Numbered from the stretch's first letter, positions 34,009 to 45,524 are shown. The stretch is DNA of 50,204 nt from Caldifarciminota bacterium (GCA_027038175.1 JALVYB010000035.1:1-50204), one strand, 5' to 3'. Translations and numbers: made by a program. The notes: a model not told the origin generated them from the letters alone.

Positions 34009-36599
34009 AGTGGACAGCAAATAAAGTAAGGGAAACCTTTATAGAGTATTTTAAGGAAAAAGGGCATGTTCCTGTTCCGAGCTCCCCTCTACTGCCTTAC
34101 GGGGACCCCACATTGCTTTTTACCAATGCCGGGATGAATCAGTTTAAAGATTACTTCCTTGGAAAAAAGGAAGCGCCCTTTAAGAGAGCCACATCATGTC
34201 AGAAGTGTATGAGGGCAGGTGGTAAGCATAATGACCTTGATAATGTTGGCTTTACAAAAAGGCATCATACCTTCTTTGAAATGCTCGGTAATTTTTCCTT
34301 TGGAGATTATTTTAAGAGGGAAGCAATAAAATTCGCCTGGGAATTACTGACAGAGGTGTATGGACTTGATAAGAGCAGATTATGGGTCTCTGTATTCCGG
34401 GACGATGATGAAGCATATAATATATGGCGTGATGAGGTGGGAGTGAGTGAAGACAGGATTCTAAGGCTTGGAGAGAAGGACAATTTCTGGGAGATGGGAG
34501 ATACAGGACCATGTGGACCCTCCTCTGAGATACATTACGACCTTGGAGAGAAGGAAGACCCCAATCAGAAAAATCCCGGTGAAGAAGGCGAAAGATTCCT
34601 GGAACTGTGGAATCTTGTTTTTATGCAGTACCACAGGGACGAAGATGGTAATCTTCATCCCCTTCCAAAGAAAAACATAGACACAGGGATGGGGCTTGAG
34701 AGGATTTTGAGGGTACTTCAGGGTGCAGACTCAAATTTTCACACTGACCTTTTTATGCCCATAATAGAGGAAGTTGAGAGAATTGTGGGTGTTAAGTATT
34801 CAAAAGGAGAGGACGGTGCACCATTCAGGGTCCTTGCAGACCATTCAAGGGCACTAACAATGGCAATTGCAGATGGTATATACCCATCTAACTACGGAAG
34901 GGGTTATGTTCTGAGGAGGATACTGAGAAGGGCACACAGGTTTGCGCAGAAGATAGGTTTTGAGGACAAACCCATTTTATACAGGCTTGTTCCTGTGGTA
35001 ATCGATGTTATGAAGGATGCCTATCCAGAACTCCTGGACAAAAAGTCTGAGATAGAAATTATAGTCAAGAGAGAAGAAGAGAGGTTTATTGAGAACATTG
35101 CCAGAAATCTTCCGAGATTAAGAGAGGAATTTGAACGGGCAAAGGATAAAAATGGAATTTTAAGTGGTAATGTGATTTTCACCTTTTACGATACTTATGG
35201 ACTTCCCATTGACCTTATAGAAGAATATGCAGAATCTTATAATGTAAAACTTGACCTCGAGGAATTCCATAATCTCATGGCAGAACAGAGAAAAAGAGCA
35301 AAGAAACAAAAGAAAGCCTCGTTTGAAATAGGACAGTGGAAAGTGTTGTCAGACGAAAAAAGCAGCGAGTTTATTGGGTATGAAACCCTTAATACCATAG
35401 CAAAGCTTGTGAAGTTTGCTAAAGAAAAAAACAGGACGTATCTTGTTTTTACCAAAACACCTTTTTATGCAGAAAGTGGTGGACAGGTTTCTGATAGAGG
35501 GTATGTTGAGTTTGAACTTAATTCGCAAAGATACAGGTTTAATGTGGTTGATGTGCAAAAACTAATGGGTGAAATAGTGCACGTGGTAGAGGGAGATTTT
35601 CCTGACATCAAAGAGCCTGTTGAGTGTGTTCTTGTTGTAGATGAAAATTATAGAAAGGGGAGTATGAGAGCCCATACTGCAACACATCTTTTACATGCTG
35701 CTTTGCGCGAGGTGCTTGGAACCCATGTACGACAGGAGGGTTCTCTGGTAGAACCGGATAGGTTAAGGTTTGATTTTCTCCATTTTAAAGCGATGACAGA
35801 GGAGGAGATTTTAGAGGTTGAAAGACTGGTAAATGAGAAAATTATAGAGAACATCCCTCTTGAATTTCAGTTTATGAAGTATCATGATGCCCTCAAAATA
35901 GGTGCAATGGCGCTCTTTGAAGGAAAATACGGTGAAACTGTGAGGGTGGTAAAGATAAACAACTTTTCTATTGAATTGTGCGGTGGAACTCATGTAAACA
36001 GAACAGGCGATATAGGTCTTTTCAAAATTATTAAAGAAGAGGCGTCAAGTTCAAATATAAGGAGAATAGAAGCCTATACCGGACTTAAGGCAATTAATTT
36101 TATTGAAGAGAGTAGTTCTATTTTATCGCGAATAGGGAAATTACTTGGGGGTGATATAAAGTCTATACCTGAGAGAGTGGAAAGGTTGCAGGATGAGTTA
36201 AGGAAAAAGGATGAGGAGATAGACAGACTCTATGGAAAAATGGCAGCCTGGGCTCGGAACAGACTAAGTCATAAGGAAATAGAAGGATACAGAGTTTTTA
36301 CAGGTATATTTGAGGGGGTTGATATTAAGTTCTTGAGAAAGGTTATGGATGTTATGAAGAATGTAGAAGGTGAGGAAATTTTACTTGTTGTGGCAGCGGT
36401 TAGAGATAGTAGCTTCAATGTCCTGGTATATAGTGGAGTAGATAAGATAAGTGCGGTAAAGATTTTGAGGAAAATGGGACGCTATATCAAAGGTGGGGGA
36501 GGTGGAAATGACAGAAAAGCAGAGGGGGGAGGAAAAGACCTTGAAGGTCTCCGTAATGTGATAAATAATATAGAGATGATTTTAAAGGAGGAAGGCTGA
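34005..36599 (+). CDS. alaS: Alanyl-tRNA synthetase
   Basis: An 864-residue class II enzyme. The aminoacylation core has [20 protein letters not shown] and [19 protein letters not shown]. The editing domain carries [11 protein letters not shown] and [13 protein letters not shown], which include the zinc and editing His and Cys. The C-terminal DHHA1-like region ends [16 protein letters not shown]. An ATGA overlap with the aldolase start and a one-base overlap with the next gene show tight coupling. Confidence 0.97.
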   Translation: MKWTANKVRETFIEYFKEKGHVPVPSSPLLPYGDPTLLFTNAGMNQFKDYFLGKKEAPFKRATSCQKCMRAGGKHNDLDNVGFTKRHHTFFEMLGNFSFGDYFKREAIKFAWELLTEVYGLDKSRLWVSVFRDDDEAYNIWRDEVGVSEDRILRLGEKDNFWEMGDTGPCGPSSEIHYDLGEKEDPNQKNPGEEGERFLELWNLVFMQYHRDEDGNLHPLPKKNIDTGMGLERILRVLQGADSNFHTDLFMPIIEEVERIVGVKYSKGEDGAPFRVLADHSRALTMAIADGIYPSNYGRGYVLRRILRRAHRFAQKIGFEDKPILYRLVPVVIDVMKDAYPELLDKKSEIEIIVKREEERFIENIARNLPRLREEFERAKDKNGILSGNVIFTFYDTYGLPIDLIEEYAESYNVKLDLEEFHNLMAEQRKRAKKQKKASFEIGQWKVLSDEKSSEFIGYETLNTIAKLVKFAKEKNRTYLVFTKTPFYAESGGQVSDRGYVEFELNSQRYRFNVVDVQKLMGEIVHVVEGDFPDIKEPVECVLVVDENYRKGSMRAHTATHLLHAALREVLGTHVRQEGSLVEPDRLRFDFLHFKAMTEEEILEVERLVNEKIIENIPLEFQFMKYHDALKIGAMALFEGKYGETVRVVKINNFSIELCGGTHVNRTGDIGLFKIIKEEASSSNIRRIEAYTGLKAINFIEESSSILSRIGKLLGGDIKSIPERVERLQDELRKKDEEIDRLYGKMAAWARNRLSHKEIEGYRVFTGIFEGVDIKFLRKVMDVMKNVEGEEILLVVAAVRDSSFNVLVYSGVDKISAVKILRKMGRYIKGGGGGNDRKAEGGGKDLEGLRNVINNIEMILKEEG

Positions 36600-37783
36600 T
36601 GGACATATTTGAGAAGTGTTACAAATTCGAAGAAGCAGACAAGGCAAGAGAAATGGGATTTTATCCCTATTTCTATCCTGTTGGGTCTGCTGAGGATACA
36701 GAAGTAGTTGTTGATGGAAAGAAGAAAATAATGTTCGGTTCTAACAATTATCTTGGACTTACAACCCATCCTGCTGTAATGGAGGCTGCTAAAAAAGCCA
36801 TTGATGAGTATGGAACAGGGAGTTGTGGCTCAAGGTTTTTAAATGGAACACTTGATATACACATTGAACTTGAAAAAGAACTTGCAGAGTTTGTCCATAA
36901 AGAGGCTGCCTTAGTTTTCAGCACGGGGTATCAGACCAATCTCGGTATTATGTCAGCCCTTCTTGGAAGAAACGATGTTGTGGTGCTTGATAAGTGGGAC
37001 CATGCCTCAATAGTTGATGGTACAAGGCTCGGTTTTGCCAAGGTGGAGAGGTTCAGGCACAACGATATGGACCATTTAAGAAAAATACTTGATAAAATAC
37101 CGCCTGATAAGGGAGTGTTGATTGTGGTTGATGGTGTTTTCAGTATGGAAGGTGATATTGCAAAGTTGCCTGAACTTGTCGAGATTAAGAAGGAATACGG
37201 TGCGAGACTGATGGTTGATGATGCTCACTCTATAGGGGTACTTGGACCCCATGGAGCAGGAACAGCAGACCATTTTGATATGTTTGATGAAGTTGATATA
37301 ATCATGTGTACTTTCAGTAAGTCCTTTGCCTCTTTAGGTGGGTTTGTGGCAGCAGATACCAAGGTAATAGACTATATAAAGCACTTTGGAAGACCTATGA
37401 TATTCAGTGCCTCTCTGCCACCTGCCATGGTTGCTGCTGCAAGGGCTGCACTTGACATAATAAAGAATGATAAAGAAAGGCGCGAAAATCTCTGGAGAAA
37501 CACAAAGATGTGGCAGGATGGACTTAAAGAGATGGGATTTGATATTGGCGATACAGAAACCCCGATAGTGCCCATAATAATCGGTGATGACGAGAAGACC
37601 TTTTTCTTCTGGAAGGCTTTAATGGAGGCTGGTGTATATACGAATCCGGTTATTACTCCGGCTGTACCGCCAGGAAGGCAATTACTCAGAACAAGTATAA
37701 TGGCAACCCACACGGAGGAGCAGATTGAAAGGGCTCTTCACATAGTTGGGGAGGTCGGTAGAAAATTCGGGATTATAAAATGA
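36599..37783 (+). CDS. Alpha-oxoamine synthase (serine palmitoyltransferase / glycine C-acetyltransferase type)
   Basis: A 394-residue PLP enzyme joining an amino acid to an acyl-CoA. Visible motifs are [62 protein letters not shown] and the PLP-lysine loop [12 protein letters not shown]. The [11 protein letters not shown] and DKWDHASI stretches resemble Bacteroidota serine palmitoyltransferase as much as Kbl, so sphingolipid synthesis is a real possibility. BioF-type use of alanine is less likely. It is coupled to alaS, with AGGAGG before the ATG. Confidence 0.85.
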   Translation: MDIFEKCYKFEEADKAREMGFYPYFYPVGSAEDTEVVVDGKKKIMFGSNNYLGLTTHPAVMEAAKKAIDEYGTGSCGSRFLNGTLDIHIELEKELAEFVHKEAALVFSTGYQTNLGIMSALLGRNDVVVLDKWDHASIVDGTRLGFAKVERFRHNDMDHLRKILDKIPPDKGVLIVVDGVFSMEGDIAKLPELVEIKKEYGARLMVDDAHSIGVLGPHGAGTADHFDMFDEVDIIMCTFSKSFASLGGFVAADTKVIDYIKHFGRPMIFSASLPPAMVAAARAALDIIKNDKERRENLWRNTKMWQDGLKEMGFDIGDTETPIVPIIIGDDEKTFFFWKALMEAGVYTNPVITPAVPPGRQLLRTSIMATHTEEQIERALHIVGEVGRKFGIIK

Positions 37784-38415
37784 TGTTTGACCTCAGTGTT
37801 TCGTCTATTCTTGGAGAAGCGTACGAACGCCTTAAGAAAAGGCTGGGGTTTTATATTGCCCTCATTGTTGTGTATTTACTTTTGATGGTTGCCTTATCCT
37901 TAATAGGTGAGAAACTCGGAACCGTGGGCAATATTCTCATGCGTCTTGTGGAAATTTACATAAATGCAGGTGTCCTCAAAATTATAATCAAGGATATAAA
38001 TGGAAAGGAACCGGAATTATTTGACATGTTCACTGCGCAGGATGTGTATATAAACTTTCTTGTTGCTGGAATACTATATGGACTTGCAGTAGGGTTTGGT
38101 GTATTGCTACTTATTATTCCTGGGATCATTTTCGCTATCATGTGGCAGTTTTACAAATACGCTGTGGTAGATGTAAAACTGGGCCCTGTTGAAGCGCTAA
38201 GGTATTCAGGAGAGATAACAAAAGGTTACAGGTGGACTGTATTTGGTATTGATATTGTTCTTGTTCTCGTAAATATAGCGGGGGCATTGGCACTTGGTAT
38301 CGGGCTTCTTTTTACAATTCCACTTACAATGATTGCCGAAGCTGTGATGTATAGAAGGTTGAAAGAAAATTACGAGGGTGTGATAGAAGAGGATTCAAAT
38401 CTGTATAGTGCATGA
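37780..38415 (+). CDS. Polytopic membrane protein, unknown (DUF975/glycerophosphodiesterase-membrane-like)
   Basis: A 211-residue inner-membrane protein with about five hydrophobic helices and the opening [19 protein letters not shown]. The pattern of [23 protein letters not shown], then [17 protein letters not shown], is typical of a broad group of uncharacterised proteins where a Pro-Gly helix and a short amphipathic segment repeat. No function is known. It overlaps both neighbours by four bases (ATGA). Confidence 0.7.
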   Translation: MMFDLSVSSILGEAYERLKKRLGFYIALIVVYLLLMVALSLIGEKLGTVGNILMRLVEIYINAGVLKIIIKDINGKEPELFDMFTAQDVYINFLVAGILYGLAVGFGVLLLIIPGIIFAIMWQFYKYAVVDVKLGPVEALRYSGEITKGYRWTVFGIDIVLVLVNIAGALALGIGLLFTIPLTMIAEAVMYRRLKENYEGVIEEDSNLYSA

Positions 38416-38840
38416 AGAGGTTTTCCGCTCTTTTGGTAGTTTCTATATTCATTGCAGGATGCTCAGGAAATAAAGGTGTGGTTGGAGGGGAGAGTTTTAC
38501 AGAAGAAGGACCGGTACTCGTTGACGCTACGCTCTCTTTAGACATAATTAATGGGCGTCCCCGTGGAGTTACAGATTATTTTTATTTTGATGATACGGTT
38601 AACGTGTATACTCTGTGGCAAAATGTGAAAGATACAGATGATGTTTCCTTTTACTTTTATGACCCAGGCGGGAACCTTCAGGATTCATTTATTATAAACC
38701 TTTTCCCGGGAGAGTTTTCCACTGCATTTGTATCTTATGTGCCATCTCACATTGAAGGTGACTGGGAAGTAGTTATATATCTTGGAGAGGATTTTCAGAG
38801 GAGTTTGCTTTTCACGTTATCTCAATCTCAGGGAAAATAG
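38412..38840 (+). CDS. Small lipoprotein, unknown function
   Basis: A 142-residue lipoprotein with lipobox FIAGC (Cys17). The mature part reads like an immunoglobulin-type beta-sandwich (VTDYFYFDDTVNVYTLW, HIEGDWEVVIYL). It overlaps the membrane-protein gene by ATGA and the convergent patatin gene by 13 bases at the end. It is the last gene of the serS operon. Confidence 0.7.
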   Translation: MKRFSALLVVSIFIAGCSGNKGVVGGESFTEEGPVLVDATLSLDIINGRPRGVTDYFYFDDTVNVYTLWQNVKDTDDVSFYFYDPGGNLQDSFIINLFPGEFSTAFVSYVPSHIEGDWEVVIYLGEDFQRSLLFTLSQSQGK

Positions 38841-39760
38841 ACAATATGGCTTGTCAGTTTTTCTATAAGTTCCCGATTTAGTAGAATACGTTTTTTGGCT
38901 CTGATAATTGGATTCATCGCTTTCTCAATTTCCGGCTGTGCCTTTTTAAATGCCTTATATCCAAGTTCCAAGATTTCATCCAGACGATCAAACTCATACC
39001 ACTCGTATTCAGAAAGTTCTGGAGAAATAATCACATCTGCGAATTGACTTTCAATATCCTGTAGTCTTCTGAGCGAGATATACTCGCATCTTATGAGTAT
39101 CTCGGCCGCATTGCGATACTCTCTTTTACGGGGTAGAGACCTGGAAACGTCTGATGCTATTATAACATCGCAATCGTCTTTCAGAATTGGTATTGTTGGG
39201 AGGTTATGTGTTATTCCTCCGTCAACAAGCAGCATATCGCCAAGTCTTACGGGTGGAAGTGCTCCGGGAAGTGCGCTTGTTGCTTTCATTACTTTGTGCA
39301 TGCTTCCTCCCTGGAATGCTATATCTCTTCCCGTTACGAGGTCGGTAGCCATAATCCTGAGTTTTTGTTCGTACTGTTCAATTAGAGTGTCTTTACCGTA
39401 AATGTGCGTAAATATTCTATCGCGTGTTTCTTCATCAAGAAATGACTGAGACACGAATGTTTTGGCCATAAAGACCTTCTCCCGGATGTTACTGTAAAGT
39501 TTCTTGAGTTTGTCTCTTTCACTGAAAGTCTCTTTGAAGTTGAGAGAGTGAAATAGAGGACTTTCTCTAAAGGAGCGAAGGGTTTCGTATATCTTTTCAG
39601 GGTCTTTGTGTATAGCAAAAAGGCCTGCTATCATTCCCCCGGCACTTGTGCCTGAGATAGCATGAAATTCCTTTAATCCCATTTCAAAAAGTCCCTTTAG
39701 CACTCCAAGATGGGCATATCCACGGGCTCCTCCACCACCAAGGGCAAGACATACTTTCAT
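38828..39760 (-). CDS. Patatin-like phospholipase (RssA/YlbK type)
   Basis: A 310-residue serine acyl hydrolase. The oxyanion loop is GGGGARGYAHLG, the nucleophile Ser lies in SGTSAGGMIAG and the catalytic Asp in VDGGITHNLP. It has no signal peptide, so it is cytoplasmic or loosely membrane-bound. It probably acts on phospholipids or acyl esters. It has its own promoter and a GGAG site, and is convergent with the lipid-related operon. Confidence 0.92.
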   Translation of the reverse strand: MKVCLALGGGGARGYAHLGVLKGLFEMGLKEFHAISGTSAGGMIAGLFAIHKDPEKIYETLRSFRESPLFHSLNFKETFSERDKLKKLYSNIREKVFMAKTFVSQSFLDEETRDRIFTHIYGKDTLIEQYEQKLRIMATDLVTGRDIAFQGGSMHKVMKATSALPGALPPVRLGDMLLVDGGITHNLPTIPILKDDCDVIIASDVSRSLPRKREYRNAAEILIRCEYISLRRLQDIESQFADVIISPELSEYEWYEFDRLDEILELGYKAFKKAQPEIEKAMNPIIRAKKRILLNRELIEKLTSHIVYFP

Positions 39761-39784
39761 GTTAAAACTCCTTCATTTTATAAA

Positions 39785-39812
39785 AGTATAGACCAAAGTT
39801 AGCGGATACCAA
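39785..39812 (-). promoter_or_regulatory. Promoter of the patatin gene
   Basis: Reverse strand: TTGGTA (39807-39812), 16 bp, TATACT (39785-39790), giving a leader of about 18 bases with a GGAG site. Confidence 0.55.
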
Positions 39813-39833
39813 ATGAATGCATCGGGAGTGTCT

Positions 39834-39862
39834 TTTACCATACACTTTTTGCACTTTATCAT
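39834..39862 (+). promoter_or_regulatory. Promoter of the lysS operon
   Basis: TTTACC (39834-39839), 17 bp, TATCAT (39857-39862), followed by ACAGGAGGG and ATG 39887. It likely drives the genes through the flippase at 46722. Confidence 0.55.
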
Positions 39863-39886
39863 TTAAATACAAACAGGAGGGTAAAA

Positions 39887-40216
39887 ATGGCAGATATATG
39901 GGAAAAATTAAAGGCGAGTTTTGATAAGGTATCAGAGAAAGCGCTGGAACTTGCAAAGGAAGCCGCAGAAAAAACACAGGAACAGGCGGCTGTGGCAGCG
40001 GTCAAAATTGAAATTATGAAAATAGAGAAAAATATGACAGAGAAACTTGCCAAAATTGGAAGTATGATTTATGAGCAGATAAAAGAGGGTAAGGACCTTG
40101 AAAAAACAGAGGAAATGGAAAAACTTGTGAAGGAATTGAAAGAACTTGAGGCAAAACTCAAGGAATATAAGGATACTCTTGAAAAAAGCAGGGAGGAAAA
40201 ATCAAAAGATGAGTAA
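39887..40216 (+). CDS. Highly charged helical coiled-coil protein, unknown
   Basis: A 109-residue protein made almost wholly of amphipathic helix with heptad spacing ([20 protein letters not shown], then [20 protein letters not shown]). It has no signal peptide. Ala-Lys-Glu richness in the first half recalls phasin or apolipoprotein-like surface-binding helices. No family is recognised. It has an AGGAGGG site and ends eight bases into lysS. Confidence 0.7.
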   Translation: MADIWEKLKASFDKVSEKALELAKEAAEKTQEQAAVAAVKIEIMKIEKNMTEKLAKIGSMIYEQIKEGKDLEKTEEMEKLVKELKELEAKLKEYKDTLEKSREEKSKDE

Positions 40217-41696
40217 TGAGAAAAGGGATGAGTACGCGATAAGACAGGAAAAAATAAAAGAACTTCTTGAACTTGGTATAAATCCTTATCCTTATAAATT
40301 TGAAAAAAATGCTGACTCTGTTTATTTGAAGAGTAATGCGGATGACCTTCTGGAGAAAGAATTTTCCTTCGCTGGCAGAATCGTTTTGAAAAGAGTGTTT
40401 GGAAAATTGATTTTCGCCCACCTCAGAGATGAGTCAGGTGATCTGCAAATTGCAATTGAAAAGAATAAAGCACAGGTAGCAGGAACCACGCTTGATGCTC
40501 TCAAATTCTTTAAGAAGTACTGTGATATTGGAGACTTTGTTGGTGTAGAAGGTACTCTTATAAGAACAAAGACAGGCGAGCCCACAATTCTCGTTAAGAG
40601 ACTGTATTTCCTTGCAAAGGGCTTGAGACAATTACCAGAAAAATGGCATGGACTTCAGGATAGGGAACTTATTTACAGGGCAAGGTATCTTCACCTTATT
40701 GATTCCCTTGAAGCAAGGGAGGTATTTAAAAAGAGAACAAGGATAATTTATCTTATCAGGAAATTCCTCAATGACAGAGGTTTTTATGAATTTGAAACCC
40801 CCATACTTCAACCAGTTTATGGGGGAGCACATGCAAAACCTTTTAAAACGCATGCCAATGCGCTCAGAACAGACCTGTATCTCAGAATATCAGATGAGCT
40901 CTATTTAAAGCGCCTACTCGTGGGAGGTTATGAGAAAGTTTATGAATTTTCAAAGGATTTCAGGAATGAGGGTATCGATAGATTACATTATCCCGAATTC
41001 CTTGCACTTGAAGCCTACGCAGCATACTGGGACTATAATGACATGATGAAACTTGCAGAAGAGATGCTGTCTTTTCTGGTAAAGGAGATATTCGGAAGTT
41101 ACGTTATAGAGTATCAGGGGGAGAAGATAGATTTTACACCGCCATTCAAGAGAATAAGTTACATAGATGAACTCTCTAAGAGAGCCGGATTTGACATAGT
41201 AAATGCTGACACGGATAGAATAAGGCAAAAGGCAAAGGAAGAAGAACTATCCGGCTGGAATAAACTTGACAGGTGGAGGCTTATTGACAAACTGTTTGAT
41301 AAACTCATAGGGGATGAAATAAAGGATCCAACATTTGTTCTGGACCATCCAAAGGCTATTTCTCCTCTTGCAAAAACCCACAGAGAGAAGAATGACAGAG
41401 TGGAACGATTTGAGCTCTTTATACTGGGAATGGAAATAGCCAATGCCTTCAGTGAGCTTAATGACCCAATTGACCAGAGAAAACGTTTTGAAGACCAGCT
41501 TAAACAGAGGGAAGAAGGAAATACTGAAATACCACCGGAAATCGACATGGACTTTGTTAATGCTCTTGAGTACGGTATGCCTCCTGCAGGTGGTATTGGG
41601 TTTGGTATAGACAGAATAGTTATGCTTTTGACCAATCAGCATTCCATACGGGACGTTATTCTATTTCCCCAGCTTCGTCCCAGAGAGGAAGATTGA
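40209..41696 (+). CDS. lysS: Lysyl-tRNA synthetase, class II
   Basis: A 495-residue enzyme with an N-terminal OB-fold anticodon domain ([20 protein letters not shown]), then class II motifs: motif 2 [14 protein letters not shown] and motif 3 [16 protein letters not shown], ending FPQLRP. The frame is open upstream to 40146, but MSNEKRDEY at 40209 is the start that fits family length and follows a GGAGG site. Its stop overlaps a TTG start of the Lol permease gene. Confidence 0.95.
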   Translation: MSNEKRDEYAIRQEKIKELLELGINPYPYKFEKNADSVYLKSNADDLLEKEFSFAGRIVLKRVFGKLIFAHLRDESGDLQIAIEKNKAQVAGTTLDALKFFKKYCDIGDFVGVEGTLIRTKTGEPTILVKRLYFLAKGLRQLPEKWHGLQDRELIYRARYLHLIDSLEAREVFKKRTRIIYLIRKFLNDRGFYEFETPILQPVYGGAHAKPFKTHANALRTDLYLRISDELYLKRLLVGGYEKVYEFSKDFRNEGIDRLHYPEFLALEAYAAYWDYNDMMKLAEEMLSFLVKEIFGSYVIEYQGEKIDFTPPFKRISYIDELSKRAGFDIVNADTDRIRQKAKEEELSGWNKLDRWRLIDKLFDKLIGDEIKDPTFVLDHPKAISPLAKTHREKNDRVERFELFILGMEIANAFSELNDPIDQRKRFEDQLKQREEGNTEIPPEIDMDFVNALEYGMPPAGGIGFGIDRIVMLLTNQHSIRDVILFPQLRPREED

Positions 41697-42892
41697 GAAG
41701 AGAAGAAAAATTCATTGTTAAGCAGTATTTAAAGGCAGCAAGAAGGGGTTTCCTCTCCTTCTTGCTGTTTTTTTCTTTTCTTGGTATTTTCATTGGAGTT
41801 GCTGCATTAATTATCGTTATTTCTGTAATGACTGGATTTCAGAACGAACTTAAGGACAGGATTATAGGTCTTTCTCCCCATATAATGGTAACAAAGTTTT
41901 TCGACTATCCCATAGAGGAATATGACAGTATACTACAGATTGTTGACTCTATAAATGGAGTTGAGGAAGCGCAGCCTTACATTCTCACAAAGACCATCGT
42001 TGTGAAAGGTGATTATACAGATGGTGTTGTATTAAAGGGAGTAAGAAAGTTACCTGAAATTATTGATACGTCTTTTACAATGGGAGATGGGCTTTTAAAG
42101 GACAAAACCTGTATTATTGGTGTTAATTTGGCAGCGATGATGAGGGCAAAACCCGGGGATACCCTGAGGTTTTATGTCCCCAATTCCGCCAGAAAAACAC
42201 CCTTTGGTATGGTGTTAAAATCAATAGACCTTGTGGTGGAGGGGGTCTTTGATGCAGGAATGTACGATTATAATACCTCTTTTATCTTTACTCCTTTGCA
42301 GGATGCAGAAAAAATTCAGGGACATGCGGGAGTCTCTGGTATAGAAATAAAGTTGAAAAATCCAGAAAAGGCTCCTTATGTGGCAAAACTCATTGATAAA
42401 AAATTAGGCTATCCATTTACTACAACCACGTGGATAGATATGAATAAGAGCCTTTTTTATGCCTTAAGGCTCGAAAAAATAACGCTTTTCATAGTTCTTT
42501 CCCTTATAGTTGTTGTGGCATCATTTGGTATTATCACCACACTAATGATGCTTGTTCTTGAGAAGACTCAGGAGATTGGAATATTGCTTGCAATAGGATA
42601 TAAACGTAGCCAGATAAGGAGAATTTTCGTAAGTATTGGCTTTATTATTGGTTCTGTAGGGGTTACAACAGGAGCATTATTTGGAGTGGTATTCAGTTAT
42701 CTTTTGAAAAAGTATCAGTTTGTGCATATGCCAGCTGATGTCTATTTCATAGACCATGTTGCAGTGAGGGTGAATCCCAGGGATGTATTGATAACCGTGG
42801 TTTTTGCTCTTCTTATAACGTATCTTGCGACGATTATACCTGCAACCAGAGCATCGAAACTTGAACCTGTGGATGCATTGCACTATGAGTGA
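41693..42892 (+). CDS. LolC/LolE-type lipoprotein-releasing ABC permease
   Basis: A 399-residue inner-membrane protein with one helix at 20-45, a large periplasmic MacB-like domain (about 50-260) and three helices near the end (about 270-390). The start [35 protein letters not shown] and [18 protein letters not shown] motifs are typical of LolCDE. Only one permease gene is present, so the complex may be a homodimer. It starts with TTG at 41693 inside the lysS stop (TTGA), six bases after GAGAGGA. Confidence 0.88.
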   Translation: MRREEKFIVKQYLKAARRGFLSFLLFFSFLGIFIGVAALIIVISVMTGFQNELKDRIIGLSPHIMVTKFFDYPIEEYDSILQIVDSINGVEEAQPYILTKTIVVKGDYTDGVVLKGVRKLPEIIDTSFTMGDGLLKDKTCIIGVNLAAMMRAKPGDTLRFYVPNSARKTPFGMVLKSIDLVVEGVFDAGMYDYNTSFIFTPLQDAEKIQGHAGVSGIEIKLKNPEKAPYVAKLIDKKLGYPFTTTTWIDMNKSLFYALRLEKITLFIVLSLIVVVASFGIITTLMMLVLEKTQEIGILLAIGYKRSQIRRIFVSIGFIIGSVGVTTGALFGVVFSYLLKKYQFVHMPADVYFIDHVAVRVNPRDVLITVVFALLITYLATIIPATRASKLEPVDALHYE

Positions 42893-43568
42893 GGAAATTT
42901 TAATAGCAGAAGATATAGTAAAGAGTTACAGGGAAGGGCAGAACAAACTTATTGTCCTAAATGGTGCCAGTCTGAAGGTAAAAAAAGGTGAAAAGGTTAT
43001 AATTACAGGTCCATCAGGTTCTGGAAAATCAACGCTTTTGCATCTCCTTGGAGGCCTGCAGAATCCGGATTCAGGAAGGATTATTGTAAAAGGTATGAGC
43101 ATTGCTGACCTTTCTGAGGACAGGCGCGCAGAAGTTAGAAAAAAGTATATTGGATTTGTTTTTCAGTATCATTACCTTTTTTCAGAGTTTACCGCGCTTG
43201 AGAATGTCATGATACCTCTAATTCTCTCAGGTAAGAGCGAGAAAAAAGCGAGAGAAAAGGCTTTGCATTTACTTTCCCTTATGGGCATAGCAGAAAGAAA
43301 AGACCACAGGCCCAATGAACTTTCAGGGGGTGAGGCACAGAGAGTACAGGTGGCGAGGGCTATTGCCAATGAACCGGAGATACTCCTGCTTGACGAGCCA
43401 ACAGGTAACCTGGATCACAAAAGGGCTATTTCCCTGATGGAAATACTTCTCAAGCTAAATGAGGAAATGGGGACTACTCTATGCATGGTAAGTCATAACA
43501 AAGAACTTGAACAGTTTTTTGATTACCGTTATTCTATTAAAAACGGGAAGGTAGAACGTGAAGATTGA
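42885..43568 (+). CDS. lolD: LolD-type ABC transporter ATP-binding protein
   Basis: A 227-residue ATPase partner of the preceding permease, which extracts lipoproteins from the inner membrane. Walker A is GPSGSGKST, the signature is LSGGEAQRVQ and Walker B is EILLLDEPTGNLD. ATG 42885 ([10 protein letters not shown]) overlaps the permease stop by eight bases. An in-frame ATG at 42825 inside the permease gene is rejected because LolD proteins start here. Confidence 0.92.
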   Translation: MSEEILIAEDIVKSYREGQNKLIVLNGASLKVKKGEKVIITGPSGSGKSTLLHLLGGLQNPDSGRIIVKGMSIADLSEDRRAEVRKKYIGFVFQYHYLFSEFTALENVMIPLILSGKSEKKAREKALHLLSLMGIAERKDHRPNELSGGEAQRVQVARAIANEPEILLLDEPTGNLDHKRAISLMEILLKLNEEMGTTLCMVSHNKELEQFFDYRYSIKNGKVERED

Positions 43569-44460
43569 AAAGTATCCACCCACATCGTTATACTGGGAGA
43601 ACTATGTAAAATCCCTTGAAAGCTGGTCCTTCTTTTATCTTCCTGACTGGTATGTCCCCTTTACAGGACCCATCAGGGAGGCGTATATAGAGGTATTTGA
43701 TGAAAAGGTATTTCTTCCCCTCCTTGAAAGGAGATTCCCTCCGTTTTTCAGGCAGGTGGAGTCAGGTCCCTTTGGAGGGTATGGGGGGGTGCTCGGCGAA
43801 ACCGGGAGTCTTAATGACGAGGAACTTGATTTTATAGTTAAGAGGTATTACGAAAAGGCAAGATATGCTTACATTGCGCTTCATCCAGATTATAATGATA
43901 ATAGGCTCATAGAATTATATGAGCGGTATTTTGAAAAACATGTACTTTCAACGCATATGATTGACCTTTCCCGTACCGAGGATGAGATTTTCGAAGGGTT
44001 CACAGATGCCAAAAAGAGAAATATTAAAAGGGCACAGAGGGAAAAACTTCATGTAAAAGAGATAAAATCAGAGTACGCCATAAAAAAATACTACCTCATG
44101 TACCTTGATTCTTTGAGAAGGTGGAATGCAAAGAAAATTTTTAAACTGGATTTTTTCAAAAAACTCCTTGAAAGCGACCTTGCATCACTCTATATGGTTC
44201 AGTATCATGGAGATTATGTGGCAGGGGCTATAATTCTAAAGGGTAATACTGAAGCGGTTTACTGGCATGGTGCTGCTTTTCAGAGATACTTCCAGTTAAG
44301 ACCCAATGACCTTTTGCACTGGGAGATTATGAGGTCACTGAAATCTCAGGATATTCTGATTTACAACATGGGTTCCTCCAACAATATTGAGGGGGTTGAG
44401 CGATTTAAGAAGGGTTATGGGGGAGTTGACAGAGAGTACCTCTTTTTCAAAAAACAATGA
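43558..44460 (+). CDS. FemAB/GNAT-like acyltransferase
   Basis: A 300-residue cytoplasmic transferase of the FemAB-like GNAT group. The first half has YLPDWYVPFT and GPFGGYGG, and the second half has DLSRTEDEIFEGFTDAKKRN with NIKRAQREKL, then VAGAIILKGNTEAVYWHGA. Relatives add amino acids to peptidoglycan or acylate surface polymers. Its neighbours, a glycosyltransferase and a flippase, suggest a surface glycan substrate. It starts with GTG 43558 overlapping lolD by 11 bases. Confidence 0.78.
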   Translation: MKIEKYPPTSLYWENYVKSLESWSFFYLPDWYVPFTGPIREAYIEVFDEKVFLPLLERRFPPFFRQVESGPFGGYGGVLGETGSLNDEELDFIVKRYYEKARYAYIALHPDYNDNRLIELYERYFEKHVLSTHMIDLSRTEDEIFEGFTDAKKRNIKRAQREKLHVKEIKSEYAIKKYYLMYLDSLRRWNAKKIFKLDFFKKLLESDLASLYMVQYHGDYVAGAIILKGNTEAVYWHGAAFQRYFQLRPNDLLHWEIMRSLKSQDILIYNMGSSNNIEGVERFKKGYGGVDREYLFFKKQ

Positions 44461-45524
44461 AATGCCTCATTATAACCCCCTGGTGTGATGACCTCGACTT
44501 AAATACCGTTAAAGGTACCCCTGAGAATGCCTATCTTTACAGGGAACTTTCAAAGAGGGGAGTGGAGATTCAGGTACTCTGTCCTGATGGTAAAGGTATT
44601 AAACCGTTAAAAGTGGGCAGACTGTCTTTTTTATATGAGGGGGTGTATGACAGGCAGATTATGGATGCAATAAGAGAAAGGGATTTTGATTTTGCCATAA
44701 GTATTACCGGGCTTGGAGCAAAAGCCCTGAAAAAGACAGGAAAGCCGTTTTTTGTAAAGTACCTTGGTGCATTTGATTACTGGCTTGTGAGTAAAATAAG
44801 GAGAATACTGTTTCACAGAAGATTTTATCGCAGCCTGAAGGCATCTCCAGAGAAGGTAGTAATGACTGACGATGGAACAGACGGTGAAAGGGCAATAAGG
44901 GATGCAGGGTATAAAAAAGAGGTGCTTTTTTTGAAAAATGGTTATTTTAAAGAGCTTTTGAATTTAGAGAAGTCAGAAACAGATAAAGTAAGGGTTGGAT
45001 TTGCCGCATCCCTTGAAAAGATAAAGGGTGTGGATTATCTCATCTCCATCATTAACAACTTAAGGGAAAAGAAGCATTTAAAGTTCATAATCGCAGGCGC
45101 AGGTTCTTTTAAAGAAAAGATATTAAAGCTTGAAAAAGAAAACCCTGAGATGGTGGAATACAGGGGGTATCTCAGATATCTCGATATGGCAAACTTTTAC
45201 AGAGATGTTGATATATTGCTTTCTTTGAATCGTTATGCAAATGGCACACTGCCTGTGGTGGAGGCTCAGGCAGCTGGCATACCTGTTGTCGCCTTTGATA
45301 TGCAGAAAACCTCGGATTTTATAAAGAACAACGTTTCCGGTTTTCTCATTGAGCCATTTAATTTAGAATCCATTGAGTTTTTGCTGAACACTATTAAAAA
45401 GAAGCAACTTCTGGGGATGAAGAAAAATATTCAGGAATTTGCTAAGAAGAACTTTATGAATACAGAGGAACGTGCAGTAAGAGAGGTTGACTTTTACATG
45501 GAGGCTTTAAATGAAGGCTATTAA
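44457..45524 (+). CDS. Glycosyltransferase family 4 (GT-B)
   Basis: A 355-residue sugar transferase. The C-terminal nucleotide-sugar domain shows VGFAASLEKIKGVDYLI, FIIAGAGSFKEKI and the NGTLPVVEAQAAGIPVVAFD donor-binding loop, with the retaining-GT4 Glu. The N-terminal acceptor domain is divergent. It acts in cytoplasm at the membrane on a glycan chain, and the sugar is unknown. Overlaps: ATGA with the previous gene and 14 bases with the flippase. Confidence 0.88.
   Translation: MKCLIITPWCDDLDLNTVKGTPENAYLYRELSKRGVEIQVLCPDGKGIKPLKVGRLSFLYEGVYDRQIMDAIRERDFDFAISITGLGAKALKKTGKPFFVKYLGAFDYWLVSKIRRILFHRRFYRSLKASPEKVVMTDDGTDGERAIRDAGYKKEVLFLKNGYFKELLNLEKSETDKVRVGFAASLEKIKGVDYLISIINNLREKKHLKFIIAGAGSFKEKILKLEKENPEMVEYRGYLRYLDMANFYRDVDILLSLNRYANGTLPVVEAQAAGIPVVAFDMQKTSDFIKNNVSGFLIEPFNLESIEFLLNTIKKKQLLGMKKNIQEFAKKNFMNTEERAVREVDFYMEALNEGY

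Noticed and set aside
41159-41635. Long reverse frames opposite lysS
   Set aside because: Shadow frames of a highly conserved synthetase; serine-rich translation typical of antisense codons.
42825-42884. Upstream extension of lolD
   Set aside because: It lies inside the permease coding end; LolD homologues begin at [10 protein letters not shown]-like sequence at 42885.
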